NCBI RefSeq assembly: GCF_018271995.1
Contig: NZ_JAGUCO010000002.1
Coordinates: forward strand, 310,001 to 374,000
From: Carboxylicivirga linearis
GTDB lineage: Bacteria > Bacteroidota > Bacteroidia > Bacteroidales > Marinilabiliaceae
Length of the DNA: 64,000 bases
Direction: 5' to 3'
Part shown: positions 37,330-46,674 of the stretch, in pieces
Layout: every line of letters starts with the position of its first letter
How positions within the stretch are numbered: the first letter of the stretch is position 1
Notes under the pieces: model-generated
What the model was told of the DNA's origin: nothing
Database searches by the model: none
What the model saw: the letters and a program-made list of their open reading frames with translations, nothing else
Program-made: the position numbers and the translations under genes

Positions 37330-37788
37330 CTATAATACTTCTAAGTGATCTTCAGTTGTAATTTTTTCGCAATAATGACATTTTAATGCCAACGGATCTT
37401 TACCGGCTAATTTAAATTTAGTGGTAATGGTTTCGTTATTGGTTATACACTTTGGATTAAAACATTTAGCTATTCCAACAATATTCTCAGGAATTTCAAC
37501 ACTTCGTTTTTCAACAACCTGATAATCTTTGATAATATTAAGCTTGGCAGTTGGTGCAATTAACGATATTTTGTTAATATCATCATCTTCAAAAAACATG
37601 TCAGCCACTTTTATAATGGCCTTTTTACCTTGTTTTTTACTTATAAAGTTGGTTCCAAAGGTAATCATGCTCTCAATCTTATCTAACCCCAGGATTGAAA
37701 TTACTTTAAAAAGATGATTAGCTGGTATATGATCGATTACAGTTCCGTTTTCTATCGCACTTACGCTTAGTTCTTTTTTAATAACCAT
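37330..37788 (-). CDS. pyrI: Aspartate carbamoyltransferase regulatory subunit
   Basis: 152 residues, the usual length. N-terminal allosteric domain KELSVSAIENGTVIDHIPANHLFKV binds CTP/ATP; the C-terminal zinc domain has the four cysteines in CFNPKC and CHYC. It associates with PyrB to form the regulated holoenzyme. 31 bp downstream of pyrB, same operon. Confidence 0.96.
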   Translation of the reverse strand: MVIKKELSVSAIENGTVIDHIPANHLFKVISILGLDKIESMITFGTNFISKKQGKKAIIKVADMFFEDDDINKISLIAPTAKLNIIKDYQVVEKRSVEIPENIVGIAKCFNPKCITNNETITTKFKLAGKDPLALKCHYCEKITTEDHLEVL

Positions 37789-37819
37789 GATAATTCAGTT
37801 TTCTTCTGTTGTTAAATAA

Positions 37820-38728
37820 TTACTTTAAACCTAAAATTGATGCAATAATTGCCATACGGGCATAAACTCCGTTTTCAGCTTGCTGAAAGTAATAGGCCTT
37901 TGGATTATCATCCACATCGGTATGAATTTCATTTACCCGTGGAAGCGGATGCAAAATGCGCAGGTTATCTTTTGTATTATTCAACATTGAATTACGCAAT
38001 ACGTATACATTTTTCACTTTTTCGTATTCGATCGGATCAGAGAATCTTTCGCGCTGAACACGTGTCATATATAAAATATCGGCAGCCGAAATTATATCTG
38101 TAAACTCGCTGTGCTCATAATACTTAATTCCTTTCGAATCAAGAAACAACTTGTATTCATCAGGCATTTTTAATGAATCGGGAGCAATAAAATTAAAGGT
38201 TGTGTTAAAATGCGACATGGCCATTAACAATGAATGTACTGTACGACCGTATTTTAAATCACCAACTAAAAATATATTCAAATTATCTAATGTTCCCTGT
38301 GTTTTGTATATCGAATACAAATCAAGTAATGTTTGGGTTGGATGTTGGTTAGCTCCGTCGCCAGCATTTATAATAGGTACACTAGCTTGTTCTGAAGCAT
38401 ATCGGGCGGCACCTTCCAATGGATGGCGCATCACAATTAAATCGCTATAATTACTTACCATTATAGTAGTATCTTTCAACGTTTCTCCCTTAGTAGTAGA
38501 GGAAGATGATGAATCGGAGAAGCCAACAATTCCACCTCCTAAACGGGTTATAGCTGTCTCGAAACTTAAACGTGTACGAGTTGATGGCTCGAAAAACAAA
38601 CTGGCCACAACTTTACCATCCAGAAGCTTTTGATTTGGATTGGCTTCAAATTCTGCCGCCAACTCCACTATACGCATGATTTCATCTTTTGAGAAATCGG
38701 TGATGGATACTAAACTTTTGTTCTTCAT
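37820..38728 (-). CDS. pyrB: Aspartate carbamoyltransferase catalytic subunit
   Basis: 302 residues. [17 protein letters not shown] is the carbamoyl-phosphate binding signature; [30 protein letters not shown] and [11 protein letters not shown]-type strings ([13 protein letters not shown]) complete the active site. First committed pyrimidine step. The gene begins 11 nt after the stop of a leader ORF that crosses an intrinsic terminator, so expression is probably governed by UTP-sensitive attenuation. Confidence 0.97.
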   Translation of the reverse strand: MKNKSLVSITDFSKDEIMRIVELAAEFEANPNQKLLDGKVVASLFFEPSTRTRLSFETAITRLGGGIVGFSDSSSSSTTKGETLKDTTIMVSNYSDLIVMRHPLEGAARYASEQASVPIINAGDGANQHPTQTLLDLYSIYKTQGTLDNLNIFLVGDLKYGRTVHSLLMAMSHFNTTFNFIAPDSLKMPDEYKLFLDSKGIKYYEHSEFTDIISAADILYMTRVQRERFSDPIEYEKVKNVYVLRNSMLNNTKDNLRILHPLPRVNEIHTDVDDNPKAYYFQQAENGVYARMAIIASILGLK

Positions 38729-38739
38729 TTGTAATTGTT

Positions 38740-39009
38740 TTAGCGATTAATCGCACGCAGAGGCACGATTGATATTTGGTTTATTTCTTTGGTTCGATAA
38801 TGAAAATTTGGAAGAAAGAGAACAATGAATTTCACAAAAAAAAGACCTGATAAAAAAATCAGGTCTCTTAAAAAATATCTAAAAATGAAAAATTGCTCAT
38901 TGTCAATAACACAGGCATTAACGAAAGAAAGATAATTGGCGGGCCTGCGGTCCTCCGGATTATTTTGATGGCGTTTTCGTAGCCAATATTTGTTTGTTTC
39001 TTTCTTCAT
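38740..39009 (-). CDS. pyrL: pyrBI leader ORF (attenuator-spanning)
   Basis: An 89-codon ORF starting [13 protein letters not shown] and ending just before pyrB. From about 38892 to 38870 the non-template strand is U-rich, coding FFIFRYF. The ORF then runs straight through a strong intrinsic terminator and stops beyond it. That is the layout of E. coli pyrL: when UTP is scarce polymerase pauses in the U tracts, the translating ribosome catches up, unfolds the terminator and lets pyrBI be read. The protein has no recognisable domain. The ATG follows the predicted transcription start by only about 5 nt, so it may be near-leaderless. A real small protein is the alternative. Confidence 0.6.
   Translation of the reverse strand: MKKETNKYWLRKRHQNNPEDRRPANYLSFVNACVIDNEQFFIFRYFLRDLIFLSGLFFVKFIVLFLPNFHYRTKEINQISIVPLRAINR
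38836..38866 (-). terminator. Intrinsic terminator (attenuator) inside the pyr leader
   Basis: On the minus strand AGACCTGAT (38866-38858) pairs with ATCAGGTCT (38851-38843), 9 bp stem with a six-U loop, followed by a run of U (38843-38836). It lies 108 nt upstream of the pyrB ATG and downstream of a U-rich tract, inside the leader ORF. Confidence 0.85.
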
Positions 39010-39018
39010 TCCGGAGTT

Positions 39019-39052
39019 CAAAGATACGTAAATTTAATATTAAATACCAAGA
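39019..39052 (-). promoter_or_regulatory. pyr leader promoter
   Basis: On the minus strand TTG near 39050, about 21 bp spacer, TATCTTTG (39026-39019). Predicted start near 39014. It is the only full promoter match in the region and drives the leader ORF and, after antitermination, pyrBI. Confidence 0.6.
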
Positions 39053-39063
39053 GAATTTTCTTC

Positions 39064-39112
39064 TAAAAAATAACAATTGGGTAACATCAATAAATTACGA
39101 TATTACCCAATT
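39064..39112 (-). terminator. Terminator of tricorn-type protease gene
   Basis: AATTGGGTAA (39075-39084) pairs with TTACCCAATT (39103-39112); on the minus strand the stem is followed within a few bases by a U-run (about 39070-39065). The loop is 18 nt. It isolates the protease transcript from the pyr promoter just downstream. Confidence 0.7.
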
Positions 39113-39152
39113 ATATATTAATCACGCAAATGAATGCGCACTCAATTATTTA

Positions 39153-42100
39153 TTATTCTTTGGTCTCTTTCATCATTTCTTCCACTGCTTTTTCTAATTG
39201 CAGATCTCTGCCTGAAGTCATTACTTCATAGGTGTTTTGAACTTTAATATCCGGTTCCAATTGTGAATTCTCAAGATATTGTCCATTCATATCTTTCGCT
39301 CCCACCTGAGGAATACCAAATACCAATGATGGATCTTGCATACGCTCCCACCAAACAGCCGTCATTGTACCCGGTACTGGCATACCAATCAGTTTACCTA
39401 TTTCCAAGGCATTATAAGCAAATGGAAAAGCATGAGCATCGGAATAGTTGCCTTCGCTCATTAGTACACACGATGGTTTATTCCATTTGGAAATGGGTTC
39501 TGAACCAAAGTACTTTCCACCCGGATAGTAATCCACATAGCGTTTACCACTTAAGAAAGTAACCAAATCATCGTGCAGCCAACCACCTCCATTAAAGCGG
39601 GTATCAACAATAAGTGCTTTCTTTTCATGGTTACGACCTAATACTTCAGAATAAAACTCACGGAAGCTTGCCGAATTCATTCCTTTAACATGAACATAGC
39701 CAATGGTTCCGTTCGACAGACGTTCTGTTTCATCTCTTCTGTTTTTCACCCATCGCTCGTATAAAAGCTGACTTTCACTTCTTTGCGTGATAGGCTTCAC
39801 TGTTTCGTCCCAACGATTGCCATTTGCCGGATTATACAAGCTTAATAATGTTGGCTTACCAGCCTTGTGGTTCATCAGTTTGTATTTATTGGCATTGTTT
39901 ACAACTGTACCATCGATTTTTTCAATAATAATTCCGGCTTTGATTTTAGTATTATCATCAAGCACCGGACTCTTATCCATTATCTCTGCAATTTTTAATC
40001 CGTCGCCGCTGTAGTTATTATCGTAAAATAATCCTAAATGAGCTGTTTGATCCCCGCCTTTTGACTGATGACTATATCTACATCCTGTATGCGAACCATT
40101 CATCTCGCCTAACAACTCACTCATCATCTCAGAGAAATCGTAGTTATTATTAATATGTGGTAAGAATCGCTCATACTCTTCTTTGTAAAAATCCCAATCT
40201 ACATTATGCAGATCTCTTCGATACCACTTCCGCATTACCTGACGCCATGCATGTTCGAACATGGCAGCACGCTCGCCATAACCATCTAAATACAATTCAG
40301 CATTATAAGCTACCACCTTGGTACTATTATCTGATGTGCTAATCTTCGTAATTTTACCTCCTGAAAGAACAAATATATTTGAGAAGGAAGAATCGGCTTG
40401 CATGTAGCCTCCGTATCCTCCCAGATTGGCCACTTTCTTAGTTTCATTTTTCTTAAAATCCTGAACCCAAAGATCGTGTCCTTTTTCAAAGCGGCTTAAA
40501 TAATATAGTTTGTCTCCTTCGGGAGATAATAAAGCACCTGCCAGCGATGAAGAATGAATAGTTAATCGTTCTTTACGATCTTCAAAACCCTTTAATTCAA
40601 TATTGATTAACTCATCGGCTTCTTCTTCATCTTCTTTTTTACTTTTCTTATCCTTAACTTCTTTATCCTCCTCTTTCTTTTTCTCTTTTTCCACAACTTC
40701 TTTTATTTCAAGCTCTTCTTTTGATAACTTAAACTTATCAAGGCTTTTTTGATTAAAAAACAATGCATAAACATCATCAGTTGAACCCCAGCTTCCATGA
40801 TTACGCATACCATGTTTGTCGGTAAACCAAATCATAGCATTACCTTTCATCATCCATTGTGCACGATGATCGCCATAACCGCTGTTGGTAAGGTTTAATA
40901 CCTCTCCTGACCCATCTGAGGCAATTAATCCAATTTCATTAACCTGCCAATGATAAGGAGTATAGTCCACCAAAAACCATTTTCCATCGGGCGACCATTG
41001 ATACCATTGATCTCCATCAGAATAAGAATAATTGTAATCACTTCCCAAAATAGTACGAGTCGCCTTTGTTTCCAGATTAATTACTTTTAAAGTAACTCTG
41101 TTTTCAAGATAAGCTACTTCTTTACCATCTGGTGAATAATGTGGCTGAAATGTTTCTTCATCAACTTCTAAAATGGGCTCTTCCTTAATAAGGGTTGAGT
41201 TAGAAAAATACAACTCATCGTCGTTTTCAATAGTTGATTGATATAAGTTCCAACTTCCATTTCGCTCAGATGCATATACCAAAGATCTTCCATCCGGACT
41301 AAAACTTACTGATCGTTCCTGTTCTGGCGTATTGGTAACTCGTTTGGTAGTTCCATATTCGGTTGATGTTACAAAAACTTCACCTCTGACAATAAAAGCT
41401 AGTTCCTTTCCATTGGGTGATAAATCCATTTCGTTGGCACCACTGCTCATGCTTTTATAAACCAGTTCATCACCTCCGTTGTCTAGATTTATTTGAACAT
41501 TGACTTTTTGAGGCTCTTCTCCGGGTATTTGTGTATATATTTCTCCATTATAGCCATAGCAAAGCATATCTGTATCCGAAATAGTTAAGAACCTAACAGG
41601 GTGTTTCTCAAACGATGATACCTGACTTACATCTTTAGGATTTGATAAAGGGAAACTACATACATTAAAGCTTCCAAACTGTTCACTTAAATAATACACT
41701 GTCTGTTCGTCTGAATTTAACACCGGCTGACGGTCCTCTCCTTCAAATGAGCTCAGCTTAGTGTGTTTCTTATCTACAATATCAAATTTCCACAGATCTC
41801 GTGTAACAGCTGAAGTATGGTGTTTTCTCCACGGATCTTCATATCCTTTATAATCGTGGTACAACATAAAATCGCCATTCTTACTGTATGCAACCTCTTC
41901 GGCAGGAGTGGTTAATAATTGAGATACTTCTCCGGATTCAACTTTAACCGTGTATAGTTCAGGAAAACGACCATACGGAAACTGCGTAGATGCAGCATCA
42001 TCCAATATCACACCTGAGAAGGTAATACTCTGACCATCTGGAGAAAATGAATATGGTGTTTCATTGGTAGAATGGTATGTTAATCTACGGGCACTTCCTC

Positions 42101-42389
42101 CTTCAGCAGGAACGATAAAAACATCGAAATTTCCATATCGATCGGAAGCAAAGGCTATGGATTTACCGTTGGGTGACCATACCGGATGATAATCATGTGC
42201 TGGATGAATTGTTAATGGAACTGCATTTCCACCACTAACGCCAACCTTGTATAAATCTCCCTGATAAGAAAAAACAATTTCTGTTCCATCAGGTGATATT
42301 GCAGGATAGCGCATCCAAATAGGTTGCGCAAAGGACTTGATAGTAAGTCCTAAAAACAGAGCTATAAACGCTCCTTTTAGTAACTTCAT
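39153..42389 (-). CDS. Tricorn-type protease (S41), exported
   Basis: 1,078 residues with a signal peptide (LTIKSFAQ). Residues about 25-540 are WD40/TolB-like beta-propeller repeats (ISPDGTEIVFSYQGDLYKV and many SPDG repeats); a Lys/Glu-rich linker is at about 565-600; then the C1, PDZ (about 780-860) and C2 domains. The tricorn tetrad is intact: Ser766-His767 (MNGSHTG), nucleophile Ser983 (GNYSDAHAF) and Glu1045 (QLEPDIKV). Spacing (216 and 62) closely matches Thermoplasma tricorn (219 and 58). Here it carries an export signal, so it is a periplasmic peptidase that probably degrades peptides captured through the propeller. Monocistronic. Confidence 0.92.
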   Translation of the reverse strand: MKLLKGAFIALFLGLTIKSFAQPIWMRYPAISPDGTEIVFSYQGDLYKVGVSGGNAVPLTIHPAHDYHPVWSPNGKSIAFASDRYGNFDVFIVPAEGGSARRLTYHSTNETPYSFSPDGQSITFSGVILDDAASTQFPYGRFPELYTVKVESGEVSQLLTTPAEEVAYSKNGDFMLYHDYKGYEDPWRKHHTSAVTRDLWKFDIVDKKHTKLSSFEGEDRQPVLNSDEQTVYYLSEQFGSFNVCSFPLSNPKDVSQVSSFEKHPVRFLTISDTDMLCYGYNGEIYTQIPGEEPQKVNVQINLDNGGDELVYKSMSSGANEMDLSPNGKELAFIVRGEVFVTSTEYGTTKRVTNTPEQERSVSFSPDGRSLVYASERNGSWNLYQSTIENDDELYFSNSTLIKEEPILEVDEETFQPHYSPDGKEVAYLENRVTLKVINLETKATRTILGSDYNYSYSDGDQWYQWSPDGKWFLVDYTPYHWQVNEIGLIASDGSGEVLNLTNSGYGDHRAQWMMKGNAMIWFTDKHGMRNHGSWGSTDDVYALFFNQKSLDKFKLSKEELEIKEVVEKEKKKEEDKEVKDKKSKKEDEEEADELINIELKGFEDRKERLTIHSSSLAGALLSPEGDKLYYLSRFEKGHDLWVQDFKKNETKKVANLGGYGGYMQADSSFSNIFVLSGGKITKISTSDNSTKVVAYNAELYLDGYGERAAMFEHAWRQVMRKWYRRDLHNVDWDFYKEEYERFLPHINNNYDFSEMMSELLGEMNGSHTGCRYSHQSKGGDQTAHLGLFYDNNYSGDGLKIAEIMDKSPVLDDNTKIKAGIIIEKIDGTVVNNANKYKLMNHKAGKPTLLSLYNPANGNRWDETVKPITQRSESQLLYERWVKNRRDETERLSNGTIGYVHVKGMNSASFREFYSEVLGRNHEKKALIVDTRFNGGGWLHDDLVTFLSGKRYVDYYPGGKYFGSEPISKWNKPSCVLMSEGNYSDAHAFPFAYNALEIGKLIGMPVPGTMTAVWWERMQDPSLVFGIPQVGAKDMNGQYLENSQLEPDIKVQNTYEVMTSGRDLQLEKAVEEMMKETKE

Positions 42390-42440
42390 AGTAAATGGGT
42401 ATTAAAATTAAATTGTTACATTAAATATTGATGCACCTTT

Positions 42441-42471
42441 CAAATGTAATAAGTATCTTTTTTTCAGTCAA
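42441..42471 (-). promoter_or_regulatory. Promoter of the tricorn-type protease gene
   Basis: On the minus strand TTG (42471-42469), 20 bp spacer, TACATTTG (42448-42441), 52 nt before the ATG. The rest of the 385 bp gap to 42774 is AT-rich; TATATTTG at 42675-42682 is a possible -7 element for the plus-strand gene but has no -33 partner. Confidence 0.7.
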
Positions 42472-42774
42472 TGTGATTAATATCAGTTTTTAACTCTTCC
42501 ATTCGTACCATTTTTCAGATTTCAAAGACATCAACATAATATCAACAAGTTATTACTTTAAAGGTTGTCTAATTAAAAATATACAAATGTCCTATGCTAG
42601 AAGCACAACTATAGATATGGTACTTTGTATCATCTTTTTATTTGTAATTCCTACTCATATTATATAACATTTAGTATATTTGAAAAGTAAGAAATGTAAT
42701 TCTTTATCAAGCCTTTCAACAACATTTGTATTCCCCTTGAACCTATTTTCAAAGTATTTTAATACAATTTATTG

Positions 42775-43239
42775 ATGAAAAACAGTTGGCATTCATATCA
42801 AATTATCAAGAAGTACAATATCATTATAAGATATTTCAGTAAAAGTATTGGTATTAAAGATATTTATGCCAATATTTCAAACAGCTTATCAGATCCGGAT
42901 TACAATTCAGATCTTAAAGTAATTTTCGATTTTAGAGATGCTGTTTTTAGTATTGATATGGATGCTATCAAAAAATTCGCAGACAATATTCGAAAACATC
43001 CTTCACTACAAGAAAAAAGGGTAATTGTTTTTTTAACTCACACCCCCAATCAGGTTGTTTTTAGTAACATTTTACATTCATTTCAACAATATCAGCGTTT
43101 TCAAATACATGTGTTATCAACCATGGAAGCTACTCTTTTGCATTTGGGATTAGAAAATAGCCTTATAACTGAAATGGAAGATACAATAGCAAAAATGAAA
43201 CACAATTGTATAAGCAGTTCTACAACTCGTAAAAGGTAA
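42775..43239 (+). CDS. Hypothetical STAS/SpoIIAA-like protein, paralogue of 15908-16366
   Basis: 154 residues from ATG 42775 (an upstream TTG one codon earlier is ignored). No signal or membrane segment. Shared with its paralogue 27 kb away: YNSDLKVIFDFRDA, KRVIVFLTHTPNQVVFSNIL, and a final helix before a variable tail. The pattern suggests a STAS-like alpha/beta fold; no phosphorylatable serine was identified with certainty. Neither copy is beside an anti-sigma factor or kinase. Function unknown. Confidence 0.6.
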   Translation: MKNSWHSYQIIKKYNIIIRYFSKSIGIKDIYANISNSLSDPDYNSDLKVIFDFRDAVFSIDMDAIKKFADNIRKHPSLQEKRVIVFLTHTPNQVVFSNILHSFQQYQRFQIHVLSTMEATLLHLGLENSLITEMEDTIAKMKHNCISSSTTRKR

Positions 43240-43413
43240 GGTCAGGTACTCATCAATATTGCTTTTTATCTGAGTCAAAATCTTCTTTAAATAATAAAAT
43301 ATCAGCATTGAACTGTTGATTAATTACTGATGAAATCTGACGAATTCAATGCTATAATAACTACTATTTGATAATACATTTGCATGTGTTATTAATATAA
43401 ATTCCAAGTTATC

Positions 43414-44880
43414 ATGAAACTCATCTTTTTATCTCTTTTCTTAGGTTTAGCATTACTATTAAATGCCCAGACTTATAATTGGACGAGCAGTACCGAAGGA
43501 AATCTCTGGCAGCAATCAAAAGTCAAACTACTACAAAATATATCTGAAACACCAGATTTGAAAGTTAGTGGTGATGAACACATTGTTACCTTTAAGGCCT
43601 GGGGAACCTGTTTTAACGAACGTGGTTGGGACGCCCTAAATATGTTACCGCGAAAACAACAAGAAAACATATTAAAGCAATTATTCTCGCCCAACGGTGA
43701 TCTACAATTTTCAATGGGGCGTTTTTCGATGAATGCAAACGATTATGCGAGAGATTGGTATAGTTGCGATGAAGTGTCAGGCGATTTTCAGCTTAAATAC
43801 TTTAATATTGACCGGGATAAAACTACTCTAATACCGTTTATTAAAGCTGCTCAGGAACAAAACCCAAATTTATCTTTCTGGATTTCGCCCTGGTCTCCTC
43901 CCTCATGGATGAAGATTAATCATTATTATTCAGTAGTTAGTAATGATCAATTTAATGAAATGGACCCTAAGATGAATTTTCTGCTATTTGAAGGTATAGA
44001 ACAAAAAGACAATAGTGTATTTCCACATCAATTATCGGTGAATGATTATTTTATCCAGGAACCCCGATATTTAGAAACGTATGCTAACTACTTTTGCAAA
44101 TATATTTCAGCATATCAAAAGGAAGGTATTGACATTGATATGGTAATGTTTCAAAACGAACCATGGAGCTATACGGCCTATCCGGGCTGCGCATGGACAC
44201 CTGAAGGTATAATTCGATTTAATGCCGAATACCTTGCTCCTGCTTTAAAAGATCAGCATCCTAATGTTGATTTGTACTTTGGTACCATTAATACCAATCG
44301 TTATGATGTTATTGATGAAGTATTATCCGACCCACGCATGCCTGAAACTTTTAAAGGTGTTGGATTTCAGTGGGAAGGTGGACAAATCTTACATCGGTTA
44401 CGTGAAAAATATCCCAATTACAAATACGTGCAAACAGAAAGCGAATGTGGCTGGGGATCTTTTGACTGGGAAGCAGCAGAACACACCTTTCAGTTAATAA
44501 ATCACTATTTAGGCAATGGTTGCGAGGAATATACTTTTTGGAATGCCATATTATATGATGATGGAGTTAGTGGTTGGGGTTGGAAGCAAAATGCTTTAAT
44601 ACGCGTAAATTCAGAAGACAGAACAGCTACCTATACACCAGAGTATTATGCTGTAAAACACTACACTCATTATATAACACCCGGCAGTAAAGTACTAGCC
44701 TTTAAAAATAATAAGGAGAATAAAACACCGATTATGGTTGTTGAAGATCCTAAAGGCAAATACCTGATACTAGCAGGTAATTTTAATGATGAAAGTAAAG
44801 AAATAAATATTGAAATAAACAATAAGTATTTAAGCGTTTCACTACCTGCCCATTCGTTAAATACCTTCGAAATGAAATAA
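43414..44880 (+). CDS. GH30-family glycoside hydrolase
   Basis: 488 residues, signal peptide ending LLLNAQ. TIM-barrel plus side beta-structure of GH30: FKAWGTCFNERGWDAL, FSMGRFSMNANDYARDWYS, FWISPWSPPSWMK. The acid/base is Glu249 in MVMFQNEPWS and the nucleophile Glu342 in VQTESECGWG. GH30 members cleave beta-glucosidic, beta-1,6-glucan or xylan-type bonds; the subfamily was not determined. No susCD pair is adjacent. TACATTTG at 43375-43382 may be its -7 element. Followed by a terminator of the type repeated after the next two genes. Confidence 0.88.
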   Translation: MKLIFLSLFLGLALLLNAQTYNWTSSTEGNLWQQSKVKLLQNISETPDLKVSGDEHIVTFKAWGTCFNERGWDALNMLPRKQQENILKQLFSPNGDLQFSMGRFSMNANDYARDWYSCDEVSGDFQLKYFNIDRDKTTLIPFIKAAQEQNPNLSFWISPWSPPSWMKINHYYSVVSNDQFNEMDPKMNFLLFEGIEQKDNSVFPHQLSVNDYFIQEPRYLETYANYFCKYISAYQKEGIDIDMVMFQNEPWSYTAYPGCAWTPEGIIRFNAEYLAPALKDQHPNVDLYFGTINTNRYDVIDEVLSDPRMPETFKGVGFQWEGGQILHRLREKYPNYKYVQTESECGWGSFDWEAAEHTFQLINHYLGNGCEEYTFWNAILYDDGVSGWGWKQNALIRVNSEDRTATYTPEYYAVKHYTHYITPGSKVLAFKNNKENKTPIMVVEDPKGKYLILAGNFNDESKEINIEINNKYLSVSLPAHSLNTFEMK

Positions 44881-44924
44881 CACCATAACGTTATAACCAC
44901 TTTGGTAAACAAATTGAATAATAG

Positions 44925-44957
44925 AAAGGATGAAAGTTTTGGCTTCTATCCTTTTTT
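44925..44957 (+). terminator. Terminator T1 (GGATGAAAG-type) after GH30 gene
   Basis: AAAGGATGAAAG (44925-44936) pairs with CTTCTATCCTTT (44943-44954) with one G.U and one mismatch, then a U-run. Same sequence family as the terminators at 46459 and 47443. Confidence 0.75.
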
Positions 44958-45073
44958 TGTGCTCAAAGGAGCAAAAAGTATCGGCTATTTATAATTCAAA
45001 AAGGCCTTCAAGCCTATTATTAGGCTTATACATTACCAATTAAATGGTGTCTATCACAAAAAATAACTCTTTA

Positions 45074-45090
45074 GTCATATTGAAATTGAC
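45074..45090 (+). promoter_or_regulatory. Shared promoter box A (GTCATATTGAAATTGAC)
   Basis: The 17-mer GTCATATTGAAATTGAC ends 62 nt before the ATG of the lipoprotein gene. An almost identical box lies at 46598-46614, 61 nt before the paralogue. TTGAC at its 3' end could be a -35-like or operator element. Confidence 0.55.
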
Positions 45091-45151
45091 ATTTACATAT
45101 TAATGTTAGAATTTGCATTCGTGTAATGGAAAACAAGTAAATTTTTGAGAT

Positions 45152-46426
45152 ATGAACAATAAAAAGGGAGTTGAAGTATCAAAGAATACTTTTCTACGTC
45201 AATTAAAGACAGAGGTTAGCAGTTTAAACTATAAGCTGTTATTTGCAATCTTAACCATTGGTATGATCTCATTCGTATCATGTGAGAAAGAAGCAGTTGA
45301 AGAACCAGGAAATATACCTGGAATGGGATACACTGATGGTTCGCTCGAAGCACAATCTTATGATTTTAATGATAATCTATCATTTGGTGAAATAAGGGGT
45401 GTTAGTAGTACTTCATTATCTTCAGTATTAAAATCAACTGGCACATTTGATTTTAAGGTTTTTGGTTCAGGTGATCAAATCAGAGTGGAAATAACTGTTA
45501 CCAATGATCATTCAACAGAATGTCGATCATTATGGTTTAGAGCCGGTACCGTTTTTGAAGTTGACGATCCCAATGTTCAACATGCAATATTGATGTGTCC
45601 TGTTAATGTTTGTGTTCCTCCTAACAGTGAAAAAACCTTCATTCTTGACTTATATTGTTTAAACGAAGGCAAGGACAGGCCAACAGAGAATAATACCTAT
45701 ACATTTCTTGGTGTTACCACATCAAAACCAGTATTAGATTTATTAACCCTTCTACAAGGCAAAAAAATAAACTGGGAGCATTATGTTGCTTACCCTGAGC
45801 CAGATTTAAACTATGCTGATATAATTGAGAGACTTCAAGAAATACTATGGAAAATTACCAACGGATCAGGATTAACTAGTGAGGACACTGAATTTATCAA
45901 TGGTCTGCCTAATCTTCCAATTGGTGTTTTACCAGAAGGTGTATATGATATATATATTCCACTTCCGTTATGCTGGTGTTATGATGAGTGTAATGGAAAT
46001 ACAACAGGTGCTTTGAGTTTTATTTCTTTCGCATTTAACTGCGATGGAGAAGCAATGGTTGATTTAGAAAATGGGTTATATACAACAGACGGTTTTAATT
46101 TTAATGTAGAAACAAATTATAAACAAACATCTGGAACTATCAAATTTGAAGAAGCAGGTAAGCCTCAATTAGGAGAAAATGGATCTGTGGATATTGGTTA
46201 CTTCACTTTTGAGTTATCATGTTTAGATTATGATGCACAATTTGATATTACCACAAAGAATCAAGATGAGATTACGCAAACGGTAACCATTGCAAGTTTA
46301 GGTGAAGGTATATTAATGACCAACGGCTTTATGGTTGAACTTGTTACCATTCTGGAAGTAGACAATGGATATGAATATACATTTAGAGTAATTAGTGACA
46401 GCTGCGAAGCAAGTGATATCAAATGA
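45152..46426 (+). CDS. Hypothetical lipoprotein, long paralogue
   Basis: 424 residues with an unusually long N-terminal extension (about 28 residues) before the signal; lipobox FVSC, Cys44, then EKEAVEEPGNIPGMG. Residues about 90-260 align with the next gene (AGTVFEVDD, CLNEGKDRP, GVTTSKPVLDLL, IIERLQEILWKITNGSGLT). A C-terminal beta-rich part (about 275-424) is absent from the paralogue. The function is unknown. Many cysteines (CRSLWF, MCPVNVCVPP, CWCYDECNG) suggest disulfides in a secreted protein. Confidence 0.7.
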   Translation: MNNKKGVEVSKNTFLRQLKTEVSSLNYKLLFAILTIGMISFVSCEKEAVEEPGNIPGMGYTDGSLEAQSYDFNDNLSFGEIRGVSSTSLSSVLKSTGTFDFKVFGSGDQIRVEITVTNDHSTECRSLWFRAGTVFEVDDPNVQHAILMCPVNVCVPPNSEKTFILDLYCLNEGKDRPTENNTYTFLGVTTSKPVLDLLTLLQGKKINWEHYVAYPEPDLNYADIIERLQEILWKITNGSGLTSEDTEFINGLPNLPIGVLPEGVYDIYIPLPLCWCYDECNGNTTGALSFISFAFNCDGEAMVDLENGLYTTDGFNFNVETNYKQTSGTIKFEEAGKPQLGENGSVDIGYFTFELSCLDYDAQFDITTKNQDEITQTVTIASLGEGILMTNGFMVELVTILEVDNGYEYTFRVISDSCEASDIK

Positions 46427-46458
46427 TCAAGAGATTTAGAATATAGTTTTTCAATAAG

Positions 46459-46494
46459 AAAAGGATGAAGGTTTCGGCTTTCATCCTTTTTTTT
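46459..46494 (+). terminator. Terminator T2 (GGATGAAGG-type)
   Basis: AAAAGGATGAAGG (46459-46471) pairs with CTTTCATCCTTTT (46478-46490), 6 nt loop, then a U-run of eight or more. Close copy of T1 and T3. Confidence 0.85.
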
Positions 46495-46597
46495 ATTACT
46501 AGAACCTTTACTTTATCCTTTTTATTCTATACCCCTATTTATTTTATAGCTATTTATGGAATAAATCTCCAATTTTGCTCGTAAATCCATACTGTTT

Positions 46598-46614
46598 GTC
46601 ATATTGGAATTGAC
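46598..46614 (+). promoter_or_regulatory. Shared promoter box B (GTCATATTGGAATTGAC)
   Basis: Differs by one base from box A at 45074-45090 and has the same distance (61 nt) to the start codon, although most of the DNA between box and gene has diverged. Confidence 0.55.
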
Positions 46615-46674
46615 CTTTTATAATTATTAATGGACCTTGCCACCTTAAAATTATAACCAAAATTTCAAACCAGT

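Noticed and set aside
38740-39021. pyr leader ORF starting at 39021
   Set aside because: That start is a TTG lying within the -7 promoter element; the ATG at 39009 is the first usable start.
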